In this document: piece by piece, positions 17,158-25,478 of the stretch
Layout: every line of letters begins with the position of its first letter
Position numbering within the stretch: the first letter of the stretch is position 1
Assembly: GCA_045596365.1 (NCBI GenBank)
Contig: JAZOCE010000025.1
Location: forward strand, 55,611-119,610
Length of the DNA: 64,000 bases
Source of the DNA: RGIG4079 sp045596365
Lineage (GTDB): Bacteria > Bacteroidota > Bacteroidia > Bacteroidales > Muribaculaceae
Direction: 5' to 3'
Notes under the pieces: model-generated
Database searches by the model: none
Told to the model about the DNA's origin: nothing
What the model saw: the letters and a program-made list of their open reading frames with translations, nothing else
Made by a program: the position numbers and the translations under genes

Positions 17158-18006
17158 ATGGAAAAAGGAATAAAATGGTTAGAGAACCTATGGCAAACAT
17201 TTCTGAGCATAGTGAAAATTGTGTTGCAGTCAAAGTTCTGTACTCGTTTACCGGAATCTTTTTCAAATAATGAAGAACTATTGATTTTGGCAAATGGACC
17301 ATCATTGAACACTACGTTGACAGAAAAATCCCATTTTGTTGCAGGTAAAACACTATTGGCTGTTAATTTTTGTGTAACCTCTCCGTTATATGAAATTTTA
17401 CGACCCGAGATATATCTTATTGCCGATCCGTTATTTTGGATTGTCCCAGAAAAAAGGGCGCAATTATTTGGCGAGTTGGTTCGAAAAACAACATGGGAAA
17501 TGACATTGTTTATACCAATGCGAGCTTTGAAACATAAAGAGTGGAAACCAATGTTGTCAAAAAACGAGAAAATAAATGTAGTTATATATAATACAACACC
17601 AATAGAAGGATTTCAATGGATATGCAATTGGGCTTTTAAAAAGGGCTTGGGAGTACCTCGACCGCATAATGTTTTAATCCCTTCTATCGCTATAGGATTG
17701 CGATTACCTTTTAAAAAAATATATTTGGCCGGAGCCGATCATTCGTGGTTGCCCGAAATTACGGTTACTGATGAAAATGTAGTATTGATGCATCAAAAAC
17801 ATTTTTATGATAAAGATAAATCAAAGGCAGCTACGGTAACACAGGAAAATTTAAATAGTGCCAGACTGCACACAATATTATGGCATATGCATGTTGCATT
17901 TAAGTCTTATTTTGTGTTGGAAAGTTTTGCGCAAAAAATGAAAAAAGAAATAGTCAATATCACCCCCGGTAGTTATATTGATGCTTTTAAACGAAGAAAA
18001 ATATGA
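17158..18006 (+). CDS. DUF115-like protein, candidate nonulosonic acid transferase
   Basis: A 282-residue protein with the DUF115/MptE-like signature: LLILANGPSLN (residues about 40-50), then LLAVNFCVTSPLYE and RPEIYLIADPLFW, and later KIYLAGADHSWLPE. Database labels of the 6-hydroxymethylpterin diphosphokinase kind come from this fold. In bacteria, DUF115 proteins such as flagellin Maf proteins transfer nonulosonic acids, and the following genes look like a nonulosonate pathway. A transferase role is therefore inferred from context. Overlaps the next gene by four bases. Confidence 0.6.
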   Translation: MEKGIKWLENLWQTFLSIVKIVLQSKFCTRLPESFSNNEELLILANGPSLNTTLTEKSHFVAGKTLLAVNFCVTSPLYEILRPEIYLIADPLFWIVPEKRAQLFGELVRKTTWEMTLFIPMRALKHKEWKPMLSKNEKINVVIYNTTPIEGFQWICNWAFKKGLGVPRPHNVLIPSIAIGLRLPFKKIYLAGADHSWLPEITVTDENVVLMHQKHFYDKDKSKAATVTQENLNSARLHTILWHMHVAFKSYFVLESFAQKMKKEIVNITPGSYIDAFKRRKI

Positions 18007-18755
18007 AAGATGGTATTATTATACAGGCTCGGACCGGTTCTTCCAGATTGCGTAATAAAATATTATTGCCGTTTTGGGAAGACCTTAGTATCATTGATAT
18101 AATTATTAGTAATGTGAAAAAAAGTTGTCCAGATAAGACAATAATCCTTGCAACAACAAATAAAAATAGTGATGATATCCTTGAACAAGTAGCTAAAGAT
18201 GCCGGCATATTTTGTTTTAGAGGAGACGAAGATAATGTTTTAGATAGATTTATAACAGCGGCTGAAACATATGATTTGGATAGATTTATAAGAGTTTGTT
18301 CAGATAATCCCTTTTTGTTGACCGATAGCTTTAATGTGTTATTTGATGCACATAATAAAATGGGAGGGGATTATGTCGCTTATGGATTTGCTAATGGATG
18401 TCCAACAATCAAATCTCATTTAGGATTGTTTGCCGAATTAACCACAACCAAAGCATTGCAAAAGGTTGCATCATTGACACAAGATAAATTAAATATTGAG
18501 CATGTTACAATATTTTTATACTCAAATTTACATTTATTTGATGTAAATTTGTTGCCCTTACCAAAGGAATTGGAAGGTCGTCATGATTTAAGATTTACAT
18601 TGGATACATCAGACGATTTTAAATTATTACAACAGTTATATGTCTTATATGATAAAAAGAAAAAAAAGTCTATACAAACATTATTGCAACTTGTGGATGA
18701 GTTCCCTTCATGTAAAGATCTAATGAGAGAAAATATCAGTAAAAACGAGAAATAA
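18003..18755 (+). CDS. SpsF-like cytidylyltransferase
   Basis: A 250-residue nucleotidyltransferase with the SpsF/NeuA-type opening IIQARTGSSRLRNKILL, then IILATTNKNSDD and FRGDEDNVLDRF. It is predicted to activate a nonulosonic acid or related acidic sugar as the CMP derivative, next to a NeuB-like synthase; SpsE/SpsF are paired the same way in the Bacillus spore-coat operon. The C-terminal part (GRHDLRFTLDTSDDFKLLQQL) is typical of SpsF. Sugar identity is unknown. Confidence 0.8.
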   Translation: MKDGIIIQARTGSSRLRNKILLPFWEDLSIIDIIISNVKKSCPDKTIILATTNKNSDDILEQVAKDAGIFCFRGDEDNVLDRFITAAETYDLDRFIRVCSDNPFLLTDSFNVLFDAHNKMGGDYVAYGFANGCPTIKSHLGLFAELTTTKALQKVASLTQDKLNIEHVTIFLYSNLHLFDVNLLPLPKELEGRHDLRFTLDTSDDFKLLQQLYVLYDKKKKKSIQTLLQLVDEFPSCKDLMRENISKNEK

Positions 18756-18763
18756 TAAAAATC

Positions 18764-19804
18764 ATGAAAAGTACATATATTATAGGTGAAATTGGTCAAA
18801 ATCATAATGGATCAGTAGACATTGCGAAATTGATAGTGGATTTAGTTGCTCGACCGGTACGAGATGAAGCTTTTAACTTGGATTTACGTCCAATGGATGC
18901 TGTCAAGATGACAAAACGAGATTTGTCAGAAGAATTGACTGATTCACAAATGAATCGTATATATGACTCGCCTCATTCTTTTGGTCGAACTTATGGCGAG
19001 CACCGTGCTGTTCTTGAACTTGATGACAATGCTCATTTTGAAGTATATAAACATGCCAAATCAAAGGGATTGGATTTTGTGGAGACATTATGTTCAATTG
19101 GCTGTATGTCTTTATTGAAATTGTTTACACCTGATAAATTAAAAGTCGCAAGTCGTGACTTGACAAACTTACCATTATTGGCAACTATGGCTGAGACAAA
19201 AATCCCAATTATCTTGTCTACTGGGATGGCTGGTCGTAAAGAATTGGATGATGCATTAAATGTAATAACTCGTTATCATAATAATATTTCTATATTGCAT
19301 TGTGTTTCTCAGTATCCCACTGCTCCAGACAATCTTAACTTGAAATCAATTACATATTTGAAAAAGCACTACGGTCAATATCATATAGGCTTTTCTGATC
19401 ACACAATAGGTATTTCAGCACCAGTTGTTGCTGTTGGAATGGGTGCTGAAATCATAGAAAAGCACATTACAATAGATCGAAACATGAAAGGAACAGACCA
19501 ACAAGGATCATTGGGCCCTGATGGTGTAAATCGAATGATTAGAGATATTCGTATTGCAGAACGTTGGTTGGGTACAGAGGATATTTATATTGATCCGGCA
19601 GTATCGTCCGCAAAAGTCAAGTTGGAACGTTCTATTGCCACAAAACGTGTACTAAAACCAGGAGAAGTGATAACAGAAGGAGATATACATTTATTAAGCC
19701 CGGGAGATGGCTTTAAATGGATTGATAAGGAGAAGGTTATTGGTCATGTCGTTGTTAAAGAAATTCCTGCTAATGAAATAATTTATCAGGATGCCATAAA
19801 TTAA
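18764..19804 (+). CDS. NeuB-family nonulosonic acid synthase
   Basis: A 346-residue protein with a NeuB TIM barrel followed by a C-terminal SAF (antifreeze-like) domain. Landmarks are IIGEIGQNHNG at the N terminus, FSDHTIG, EKHITIDRNMKGTDQQGSL and the SAF region from RSIATKRVLKPGEVITEGD. It should condense PEP with a sugar or sugar phosphate. The segment around residues 38-75 (RPMDAVKMTKRDLSEE onward) departs from the usual KFQTF-type motif of NeuB, so the substrate may not be N-acetylmannosamine. It lies in an operon between the cytidylyltransferase and phosphatase. Confidence 0.85.
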   Translation: MKSTYIIGEIGQNHNGSVDIAKLIVDLVARPVRDEAFNLDLRPMDAVKMTKRDLSEELTDSQMNRIYDSPHSFGRTYGEHRAVLELDDNAHFEVYKHAKSKGLDFVETLCSIGCMSLLKLFTPDKLKVASRDLTNLPLLATMAETKIPIILSTGMAGRKELDDALNVITRYHNNISILHCVSQYPTAPDNLNLKSITYLKKHYGQYHIGFSDHTIGISAPVVAVGMGAEIIEKHITIDRNMKGTDQQGSLGPDGVNRMIRDIRIAERWLGTEDIYIDPAVSSAKVKLERSIATKRVLKPGEVITEGDIHLLSPGDGFKWIDKEKVIGHVVVKEIPANEIIYQDAIN

Positions 19805-19812
19805 TAATTTAT

Positions 19813-20319
19813 ATGTTGCCAAAACTTGTTATTACTGATATTGATGGCGTGTGGACTGATGGCGGAATGTATTATACTGCTGACGGTGATATAATGAAAC
19901 GTTTTTCGGTCAAAGATGGTTGGGGTGTTGCGTTTCTTAGGGAAAAAGGTATTCCGATTGCTATTATGACTGGAGAGAATACTCCTATTGTGCAAAAACG
20001 TGCTGATAAACTAAATATCAAGTTATGCTATTTAGGTGTAAAAGATAAAGTAGCTCAAGCATCTCAGTTGTGTAAAGAGATGGGTATCTCATTAAAAGAT
20101 GTTGCGTTCATCGGTGATGATATAAATGATTTGCCATTATTAAGATTGGTCGGATTTAGTGCGTCTCCTGCAAATACACCGGACTACATCAAAAAAGAAG
20201 TTGACTATGTGACATCGATGAGTGGTGGATATGGCGCTTTTCGCGAGTTTATAGAAAAAATACTTGCTGACAATAATATGTTATCGGATACGATAGCTCG
20301 ATTTACTGAAATGGTTTGA
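19813..20319 (+). CDS. KdsC/YrbI-type HAD phosphatase
   Basis: A 168-residue HAD hydrolase of the KdsC tetramer type: catalytic DIDGVWTDGG at the N terminus, the Thr motif IMTGEN, and the GDDINDLPLL magnesium motif. Its place after a NeuB-like synthase points to removal of phosphate from the 8- or 9-phosphorylated nonulosonate, as KDN-9-phosphate phosphatase does in B. thetaiotaomicron. It may alternatively serve Kdo synthesis. Confidence 0.82.
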   Translation: MLPKLVITDIDGVWTDGGMYYTADGDIMKRFSVKDGWGVAFLREKGIPIAIMTGENTPIVQKRADKLNIKLCYLGVKDKVAQASQLCKEMGISLKDVAFIGDDINDLPLLRLVGFSASPANTPDYIKKEVDYVTSMSGGYGAFREFIEKILADNNMLSDTIARFTEMV

Positions 20320-20327
20320 TTAACATT

Positions 20328-21179
20328 ATGGCTGACAATTATTTGGAGAGAAAGATGGAAGAGTATCGTAGTGGGATATCTCAGCACCGAGTAGTTAAAC
20401 GCACTCCAAGTGGAGCAAAGCCCGGAACGATAAACATTAAGTTTCCTTCTCGTCGAGTATTTGTTACGGGTGGAGCGAAGGGTATAGGTCGTGCTATTGT
20501 AGGAGCGTTTCGTAATGCTGATTGTCGAGTAGCTTTTTGCGACAATGATACAAAAGCAGGTGCAGCTACGGCACAAGCTATGGGTGCTAAATATTATCCT
20601 ATAGATGTTACTGATGCAAATGCTCTCGATACATGTTTAATACGCATAATAGAGGAGTGGGGTGATATAGATGTTATTGTTAATAATGTTGGAGTAGGTA
20701 ATTTTTCTCCACTTACAGAAACATCAATAGCTGATTTTGATAATGTACTTGCAACAAATCTTCGTCCGGTGTTTATAACGTCTCGTCGATTAGCAATACA
20801 TCGAAAATCACTTGAGGAAAAACCTGCATATGGTCGCATAATAAATATATGCTCGACTCGATATCGCATGAGTGAACCTGGAACAGAAGGTTATGCTGCA
20901 TCAAAAGGTGGTGTTGATGCTTTGACTCATTCGTTGATGGCATCTTTAGCTCCATTTCGCATAACGGTTAATGCGATATCTCCCGGTTGGATTGAAAATT
21001 ATAATTATGACACGTTGACTGATGATGATCATCTTCAGCATCCTTCTCAACGAGTAGGCAAGCCTGAGGATATTGCTCGAATGTGCGTGTTTCTTGCTCA
21101 TCCTGATAATGATTTCATTAATGGGGAGAATATAATTGTAGATGGAGGAATGACTCGCAAAATGATATATGTAGAATAA
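20328..21179 (+). CDS. Short-chain dehydrogenase/reductase
   Basis: SDR of about 283 residues with the NAD(P) motif TGGAKGIG, the NNVG block and the catalytic YAASK with the upstream Ser in ICSTRY. A basic extension of about 40 residues (NYLERKMEEYRSG) precedes the Rossmann core. The ATG at 20328 is preferred over the in-frame TTG at 20316. As the last gene of the cassette it probably modifies the nonulosonate or its precursor; the reaction is unknown. Confidence 0.78.
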   Translation: MADNYLERKMEEYRSGISQHRVVKRTPSGAKPGTINIKFPSRRVFVTGGAKGIGRAIVGAFRNADCRVAFCDNDTKAGAATAQAMGAKYYPIDVTDANALDTCLIRIIEEWGDIDVIVNNVGVGNFSPLTETSIADFDNVLATNLRPVFITSRRLAIHRKSLEEKPAYGRIINICSTRYRMSEPGTEGYAASKGGVDALTHSLMASLAPFRITVNAISPGWIENYNYDTLTDDDHLQHPSQRVGKPEDIARMCVFLAHPDNDFINGENIIVDGGMTRKMIYVE

Positions 21180-21201
21180 AAAATTAATCTTTGAATAAAT
21201 T

Positions 21202-21232
21202 GCGCCCCTATCAACATAGTCGATAGGGGCGC
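21202..21232. terminator. Convergent terminator between the glycan operon and ompA
   Basis: A perfect 11-bp stem, GCGCCCCTATC (21202-21212) with GATAGGGGCGC (21222-21232), around a 9-base loop. It lies between two converging genes and probably serves both directions. Confidence 0.75.
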
Positions 21233-21266
21233 TCTCATAATATATAGACACCTATATAAGTGGAGG

Positions 21267-22424
21267 TTATTTAACGCCTTCGTTGATCGTGCAGATGCTT
21301 ACGCGATTCCATGTTGGCTCTGTAAACATGTTGCCAATGCCTTGTCCTTCAGATTTGATGCGATCCGATTTGATACCATATTTGTTTACGAGCATTGTTT
21401 TAACTGCTTCAGCTCGGGCGGTTGCGAGTTTTTCATTGAATTCCAAATTGCCTTCAGGAGAAGCATAGCCCTTTATAACAACTGTTGCTGATGTGTGTTT
21501 CTTGAGATAGGTGGCAATTTGTTCAACATTTGGTCGTTGGTCATTAGTGATAACTGAACTACCTTGTTTGAAGAATACATAGCGAACAGTGTTAAGGGTG
21601 TTATCTTTGATGATTTCAGGTTTTTTATTCATGCAAGTCTCAAGTTTTTGGGCAAGCTCAGCCATCTCAGTTTCCATCGCAACATTCATAATCATTGATG
21701 CTTCTAATTCTTCACGCAATCCATTTACTTGCGCGTTAAGACTATTCACCTCGTCATAGTCATACGGGCGAACTAAAGCAAAGCTGTGAGTGCCGTTGCT
21801 GTTGCTAAAATGATAGGTAACGCCTGCCATGATTTGTAATGCAGCTTGATTACTACTATATTGAGCTGAATGACCGAGTGGAGTTGTGTATTTTGTATCG
21901 CCTCCCATATTCCATACAACTGAAGGCATTAAAGATACAGTCCATTGGCGATCGCTACCAAAATTATAGTTGAAATTAAGCCCTGTTCGAGTATACCATG
22001 AGTTAGAATCATATTTTGGTGCATAATAGTGTAGCCATCCAACACCTGCGATTGCTTCAATCTCGAATGCACGTGGGATGCCGTTGTAACCACCAATCAT
22101 ATTCATAAGATTAATCGCTCCATAGGTGCCAACAAGTTGATGCTCAAAGACATTTTTGTTTTTGATTCCATACCAGCTCCCTGTGTTGACTGAAAGTTGA
22201 CCTTCTATGCCCATGCCAAACACTGGAGTAATTTGTTTGCGCACGTCAAGACCAAACACTCCTCTCATGTTGCCCCAAAAAGCACTACTATTTAATGGCG
22301 TTGCTGCACCGCCTTTAAGCGTGAGGGACATGTTGTCAGAAAATTTACTTTGCATAATTGCGTCTTGCGCATTGGCGACTAATCCGATAGAGATTAATGT
22401 TGCCGATAAGATAAAAGTTCTCAT
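21267..22424 (-). CDS. OmpA family outer-membrane protein
   Basis: A 385-residue protein. A signal peptide (SATLISIGLVANA) precedes an N-terminal beta-barrel of about 200 residues and a short coiled linker (residues about 220-265). The C-terminal OmpA peptidoglycan-binding domain includes TVRYVFFKQGSSVI, VVIKGYASPEGNLEFN and NRVSICTI. It should tether the outer membrane to the cell wall. It is a close paralogue of the next gene upstream (22584-23780), with the same order and shared runs, so it arose by tandem duplication. Confidence 0.88.
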   Translation of the reverse strand: MRTFILSATLISIGLVANAQDAIMQSKFSDNMSLTLKGGAATPLNSSAFWGNMRGVFGLDVRKQITPVFGMGIEGQLSVNTGSWYGIKNKNVFEHQLVGTYGAINLMNMIGGYNGIPRAFEIEAIAGVGWLHYYAPKYDSNSWYTRTGLNFNYNFGSDRQWTVSLMPSVVWNMGGDTKYTTPLGHSAQYSSNQAALQIMAGVTYHFSNSNGTHSFALVRPYDYDEVNSLNAQVNGLREELEASMIMNVAMETEMAELAQKLETCMNKKPEIIKDNTLNTVRYVFFKQGSSVITNDQRPNVEQIATYLKKHTSATVVIKGYASPEGNLEFNEKLATARAEAVKTMLVNKYGIKSDRIKSEGQGIGNMFTEPTWNRVSICTINEGVK

Positions 22425-22532
22425 TTTTCAGTGTGTTAATGTTAAACTTGAATTATTTTGATTATGTAAGTTAACAACGTTTTATAAATGAAACAAAATG
22501 TAACTGATAATGTTCAAGTCAAGGAATAAAAA

Positions 22533-22562
22533 ACGAGGATATGCCATTTGACATATCCTCGT
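22533..22562 (-). terminator. Terminator of the upstream ompA paralogue
   Basis: An 11-bp stem, ACGAGGATATG (22533-22543) with CATATCCTCGT (22552-22562). On the minus strand it is followed by TTTTTTATTCC. It separates the two tandem ompA genes into different transcripts. Confidence 0.85.
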
Positions 22563-22583
22563 ATAATATAATTGAAATGATGG

Positions 22584-23780
22584 TTATTTCTTTTCGTTGT
22601 CGTTGATTGTACAGATACTTACGCGGTTCCAATCTGCTTCAGAGAACATTTCACCAACACCTTGACCTTCTGCTGAGATGCGTGAAGCTGCGATTTTGTA
22701 TTTCTTAACGAGTGAAATTTTAACTGATTCTGCACGAGCTGCTGCAATCTTAGCGTTAACTTCAGCGCTACCTTCTGGAGATGCATAACCCTTGATAACT
22801 ACAGTTGCAGTTGGGTGATTTTTGAGGTAAGTAGCGATTTGTTCAACGTTAGGAAGTTGGTCGGCAGAGATAGTAGAGCGACCTTGTTTGAAGAATACGT
22901 AACGTACAGTGTTGAGTGTATTATCTTTAACAACTTCTGGCTGACGAGCCATGCAAGCAGCAAGGTCTGCTTCAAGTTGCGCTACTTTAGCTTGTAATGT
23001 AGCTGCATTAGCATTACATTCGTCAGTCGCTGCTTTTTGTGCTGCAAGTTGAGCGCGAAGATCGTTGATTTGACCATTTAGACCATCAACTTCTGCTTGG
23101 TCGTAAAGTTTTGCCAATGCAAAGTGGTGAGTTCCGTTGCTGTTTTTGAAATGATAAGTGATGCCTGCTTGGATTTCAAATCCTGCATAGTTTTTGTTCA
23201 TGCCGGCATATTCTGTTTTGCCATATAAGTGGTCCATGTCCCAGACGATAGCAGGTTTCAAACTTGCAGTCCATTGTTTTGCTTTGCCAAAATTGTAGTT
23301 GAAATTAAGACCGGCTTTTACGCCAAATGCATTTTTGTCCCAACCATTGTATTTACCGTTAAGGGTTTTCCATTCGGTAACGTATGCGTGAAGCCATCCG
23401 GCACCAAGAACTGTTTCAACTTCAAAATTGCGTGGAGTCCCTTTGTAACCAAAGATAAGGTTAGAAAGATTAGCTGTTCCAAATACACCTACATAAGAGT
23501 GGTCAAAAACGTAAGTGTTAGTACCTTCAGGATCAGTGTTGATGCTCCAGTTCCCTTCAATACCAAGACCGAAGATTGGGGTGATTTGTTTGCGCACTTC
23601 AGCACCGACAACGGCACGAGTGTCTTTAACAAAGTCATCAGTGAATTGAAGTGGAGTTGTTGCACCTCCTTTGATTGTTACTGAGATGTTGTCAGTGAGT
23701 TTGCTTGGCGCAAGTGTATTTTGAGCATTAACAGCGATAACGCCCATTGCCACTAAAGCAGAGATAAATAATTTTTTCAT
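22584..23780 (-). CDS. OmpA family outer-membrane protein, major paralogue
   Basis: A 398-residue protein with signal peptide (ISALVAMGVIAVNAQ), N-terminal barrel and an alpha-helical Ala/Gln-rich linker (LRAQLAAQKAATDECN onward). The C-terminal OmpA domain includes TVRYVFFKQGRSTIS, IKGYASPEGSAEVN and NRVSICTIND. A perfect promoter and regular codon choice suggest a strongly expressed envelope protein. Its own terminator isolates it from the downstream copy. Confidence 0.9.
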   Translation of the reverse strand: MKKLFISALVAMGVIAVNAQNTLAPSKLTDNISVTIKGGATTPLQFTDDFVKDTRAVVGAEVRKQITPIFGLGIEGNWSINTDPEGTNTYVFDHSYVGVFGTANLSNLIFGYKGTPRNFEVETVLGAGWLHAYVTEWKTLNGKYNGWDKNAFGVKAGLNFNYNFGKAKQWTASLKPAIVWDMDHLYGKTEYAGMNKNYAGFEIQAGITYHFKNSNGTHHFALAKLYDQAEVDGLNGQINDLRAQLAAQKAATDECNANAATLQAKVAQLEADLAACMARQPEVVKDNTLNTVRYVFFKQGRSTISADQLPNVEQIATYLKNHPTATVVIKGYASPEGSAEVNAKIAAARAESVKISLVKKYKIAASRISAEGQGVGEMFSEADWNRVSICTINDNEKK

Positions 23781-23835
23781 AATTTAAATATTGGTTATTA
23801 ATAAAGTATTTATATACAGCAGTATAAATAATTCA

Positions 23836-23867
23836 CAAAATTAATTAAAATTTTGGGATTATGCAAA
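23836..23867 (-). promoter_or_regulatory. Promoter of the major ompA paralogue
   Basis: On the minus strand, TTTG (23864-23867), 20 bases, TAATTTTG (23836-23843): a perfect match at both boxes, with a leader of about 50 bases. Confidence 0.75.
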
Positions 23868-23940
23868 AAGATTTCACGAAAATGAAAACAATAAGTAAGT
23901 GTAAAGTGTTGAAAAATAAATAATATTGATGTAACAAGCT

Positions 23941-24444
23941 ATGATTACGGTTTATTTTAACGGAGCTCCATGCCACATCTATGGTGAATTACCGCAAATA
24001 GGGGAGAGAGCACCAAGTTTTAGTCTTGTTGGAAAGGATTTGAATGAGATTAAATCAATTGAATTATTAGGTAAACGGGTATTACTTAATATTTTTCCAA
24101 GTTTTGATACCGGTGTTTGTGCGATGTCAGTAAGGCATTTTAATGCTGAAGCCTCAAAATTGAAAAACACTGTCGTACTATGTGTGTCAATGGATTTGCC
24201 TTTTGCTGCGTCTCGATTTTGTGCAGCAGAGGGGATTGATAATGTATTTACTGCATCTGCTTTTCGCTCTCCAATGTTTTCACAAAAATATGGGATGCAA
24301 TTGATTGATGGTCCACTTGCGGGGTTGTTTGCTCGTTCAATAGTTATTATAGGTGAAAATGGTATAGTTAAATATACACAATTGGTAGAGGAGATAACAA
24401 ATGAACCAAATTATTCTACAGCAATTGCGGCTTTAGCTGATTGA
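23941..24444 (+). CDS. tpx: Thiol peroxidase
   Basis: A 167-residue atypical 2-Cys peroxiredoxin of the Tpx class. The peroxidatic Cys lies in SFDTGVCAMSVRHFN (about residue 60), the resolving Cys in ASRFCAAEGIDNV (about residue 94), and GPLAGLFARSIVII is characteristic. It reduces hydroperoxides with thioredoxin in the cytoplasm. The 3' end overlaps the convergent gene 24411-25463 by 34 bases. Confidence 0.93.
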   Translation: MITVYFNGAPCHIYGELPQIGERAPSFSLVGKDLNEIKSIELLGKRVLLNIFPSFDTGVCAMSVRHFNAEASKLKNTVVLCVSMDLPFAASRFCAAEGIDNVFTASAFRSPMFSQKYGMQLIDGPLAGLFARSIVIIGENGIVKYTQLVEEITNEPNYSTAIAALAD

Positions 24445-25463
24445 TTATTGTATATGCTATCAAGAATAGCACTGCAAACAAATGTGCGATAATGGTTATT
24501 GTCGTAGAAATAAGGTTTGTCGTCGGTGATTGTGTCAATCGCTGTATATCGATATATTCGTTCAGGAATAAAAATCTCAGATAATATTTTTTGGTCATCG
24601 GAGTGTAGTATTTCGCGTTTGCGATTGGGACCAAAAACGATATAATAATCACAATTATGCTTTTTTAAAATTTCAGAAATTTTTGTGAGATGAAATCGAA
24701 GAGTGTCGTTAATCATTGGTTGGCAATAATGTAATTTATGAATAGGGAATCTGTCCATTTCATTTGCTTGATATACGCTGTCTGGATTATTGTCAATTTT
24801 TCCTTCCATTAATTCTATTCCCTCTTCATTTGTCGCTTTATTATATAAAAGTTGTTGTTTAGGGAATATATCTTTTTCTCCATAAATAATGGATTCCCCT
24901 GTAATTTTAAAAGGAATATAACTTTTAAGAAAATCACTATTTATAAATTGTCTAAAATATGTACAATGGAAATCAAGATATGTTTCCCACCCACCTATTT
25001 GAGGTGGAGTATATCTTAAAAAATTTTTTGTAGGACGATTGCGAAATGTGTTTGGCTCGAGGACTATTAGTGCGTGTCTGATTGTGTCATTTAGCTTGTC
25101 GATATATTGCATCTTGTCAAGAATCCCTTTGATGTCCTCTTCTGTCCCATCGAAGTGGAATGGGCTGGCATTTGTGGGTAAGTATTTTCCCCATTCATCG
25201 GTTTTGTACGCAATAGATATTGATGAGCCAAAAATAAAAGAGTCATATTTATTTTCTTCTCGTCCTTGTTCATATGCTGTTACGCTCACCCAATTTTTAT
25301 TCCATCCAAGCCATGTTTCCCATGTTTCCGGCTCAAAATAAGGATAATAATATCGTACTACTTTAAATGGGTCAAGAATGAGATATATGGCTACAATTAT
25401 AATCAGCGGTATTGCTGCTAAAATTGTGCGAAGGATGAATTTATTAATTGAATTGTAACTCAT
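24411..25463 (-). CDS. SGNH-like membrane-anchored protein, probable MBOAT partner
   Basis: A 350-residue protein with one N-terminal membrane anchor (ILAAIPLIIIVAIYLILDPF) and an extracytoplasmic domain. FIFGSSIS resembles SGNH block I (residues about 76-83) and DNNHYRTFVC near the C terminus resembles block V with a D-x-x-H pair. It directly follows the MBOAT gene, as DltD follows DltB or AlgJ/AlgX accompany AlgI. It probably completes transfer of an acyl group to a surface polymer. Family assignment is by motif and context only. Confidence 0.6.
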   Translation of the reverse strand: MSYNSINKFILRTILAAIPLIIIVAIYLILDPFKVVRYYYPYFEPETWETWLGWNKNWVSVTAYEQGREENKYDSFIFGSSISIAYKTDEWGKYLPTNASPFHFDGTEEDIKGILDKMQYIDKLNDTIRHALIVLEPNTFRNRPTKNFLRYTPPQIGGWETYLDFHCTYFRQFINSDFLKSYIPFKITGESIIYGEKDIFPKQQLLYNKATNEEGIELMEGKIDNNPDSVYQANEMDRFPIHKLHYCQPMINDTLRFHLTKISEILKKHNCDYYIVFGPNRKREILHSDDQKILSEIFIPERIYRYTAIDTITDDKPYFYDNNHYRTFVCSAILDSIYNNQSAKAAIAVE

Positions 25464-25478
25464 ATCTTAGAGCCTGAA

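Noticed and set aside
17158..18006. Folate-type pterin diphosphokinase
   Set aside because: The label comes from a fold shared with MptE; the neighbours are sugar genes and there is no other folate or pterin gene nearby.
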